Assembly: GCA_023136785.1 (NCBI GenBank)
Contig: JAGLQP010000161.1
Span: forward strand, 1-5,396
Direction: 5' to 3'
Length of the DNA stretch: 5,396 nt
Origin: Spirochaetales bacterium
Lineage (GTDB): Bacteria > Spirochaetota > Spirochaetia > SZUA-6 > DRHE01
Part shown: in pieces, positions 5,335-5,396 of the stretch
Numbering within the stretch: position 1 is the stretch's first letter
Layout of the letters: the number at the start of each line of letters is the position of its first letter
Made by a program: the position numbers and the translations under genes
The notes under the pieces: generated by a model
Database searches by the model: none
What the model saw: the letters and a program-made list of their open reading frames with translations, nothing else
What the model was told of the DNA's origin: nothing

Positions 5335-5396
5335 ATTTTATTCCTTGATCGTAGATAGGCGGGTACTCTTCCGCGCAGGAGAAAGGTACAGCTGCC
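5335..5396 (-). other. Right-edge segment: leader or 3' end of an upstream gene
   Basis: No gene can be called in these 62 bases. On the minus strand all three frames are open from the edge. One stops at TAA 3 nt before the small gene and ends in LSTIKE. Another runs into the small gene and stops at TAG (5326-5324), ending in DQGIKYGR. The segment has no convincing -35/-10 pair and no terminator hairpin. The operon may therefore continue upstream, or its promoter lies outside the window. Confidence 0.35.
5341..5346 (-). promoter_or_regulatory. Ribosome binding site of the 67-residue gene
   Basis: AAGGAA on the minus strand is 6 nt before the ATG at 5334. It supports the small gene as real. 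Confidence 0.6.

Overview
This 5.4-kb bacterial chromosomal segment is moderately GC-rich by eye. Every supported gene lies on the minus strand, so transcription runs from the right edge to the left. The content is biosynthetic: amino-acid enzymes, two unrecognised proteins, a small GIY-YIG nuclease-fold protein and the start of a short-chain dehydrogenase. The aspartokinase most resembles the monofunctional, YclM-like type known from Firmicutes and some other phyla. A spirochaete or related anaerobe is possible, but the sequence does not settle the phylum. No tRNA, rRNA, CRISPR array, insertion sequence, att site, origin or convincing intrinsic terminator was seen.

Layout in the order of transcription: 5396-5335, a short edge segment that may hold the 3' end of another gene; 5334-5131, a 67-residue coiled-coil protein; 5116-3455, acetohydroxyacid synthase catalytic subunit (ilvB); 3445-2951, its regulatory subunit (ilvN); 2947-2057, a 296-residue mostly helical protein I do not recognise; 2050-1652, a GIY-YIG protein with a GTG start and an unusual C-terminal tail; 1606-302, aspartate kinase (lysC); 302-1, an NAD(P)-dependent short-chain dehydrogenase cut by the window edge.

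Gene spacing is 14, 9, 3, 6 and 45 nt, followed by a TGATG stop/start overlap. This strongly suggests one polycistronic unit. IlvB and IlvN together form the first common enzyme of valine, leucine and isoleucine synthesis. LysC opens the aspartate pathway, which supplies lysine, methionine and threonine; threonine gives 2-ketobutyrate, the second substrate of IlvB on the isoleucine branch. Co-transcription of the two committed steps is therefore metabolically sensible. The 45-nt gap before lysC is the only internal place with room for a separate promoter or operator, and it contains a small palindrome.

The points most worth a second look are these. IlvB has a natural Leu where almost all biosynthetic enzymes have the Trp that governs 2-ketobutyrate preference and herbicide binding, and the thiamine-diphosphate motif ends in Asn-Asp rather than Asn-Asn. 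Two proteins of unknown function sit tightly inside the operon, and so does a GIY-YIG protein. I found no clear evidence for a wholly new defence or mobile system here.
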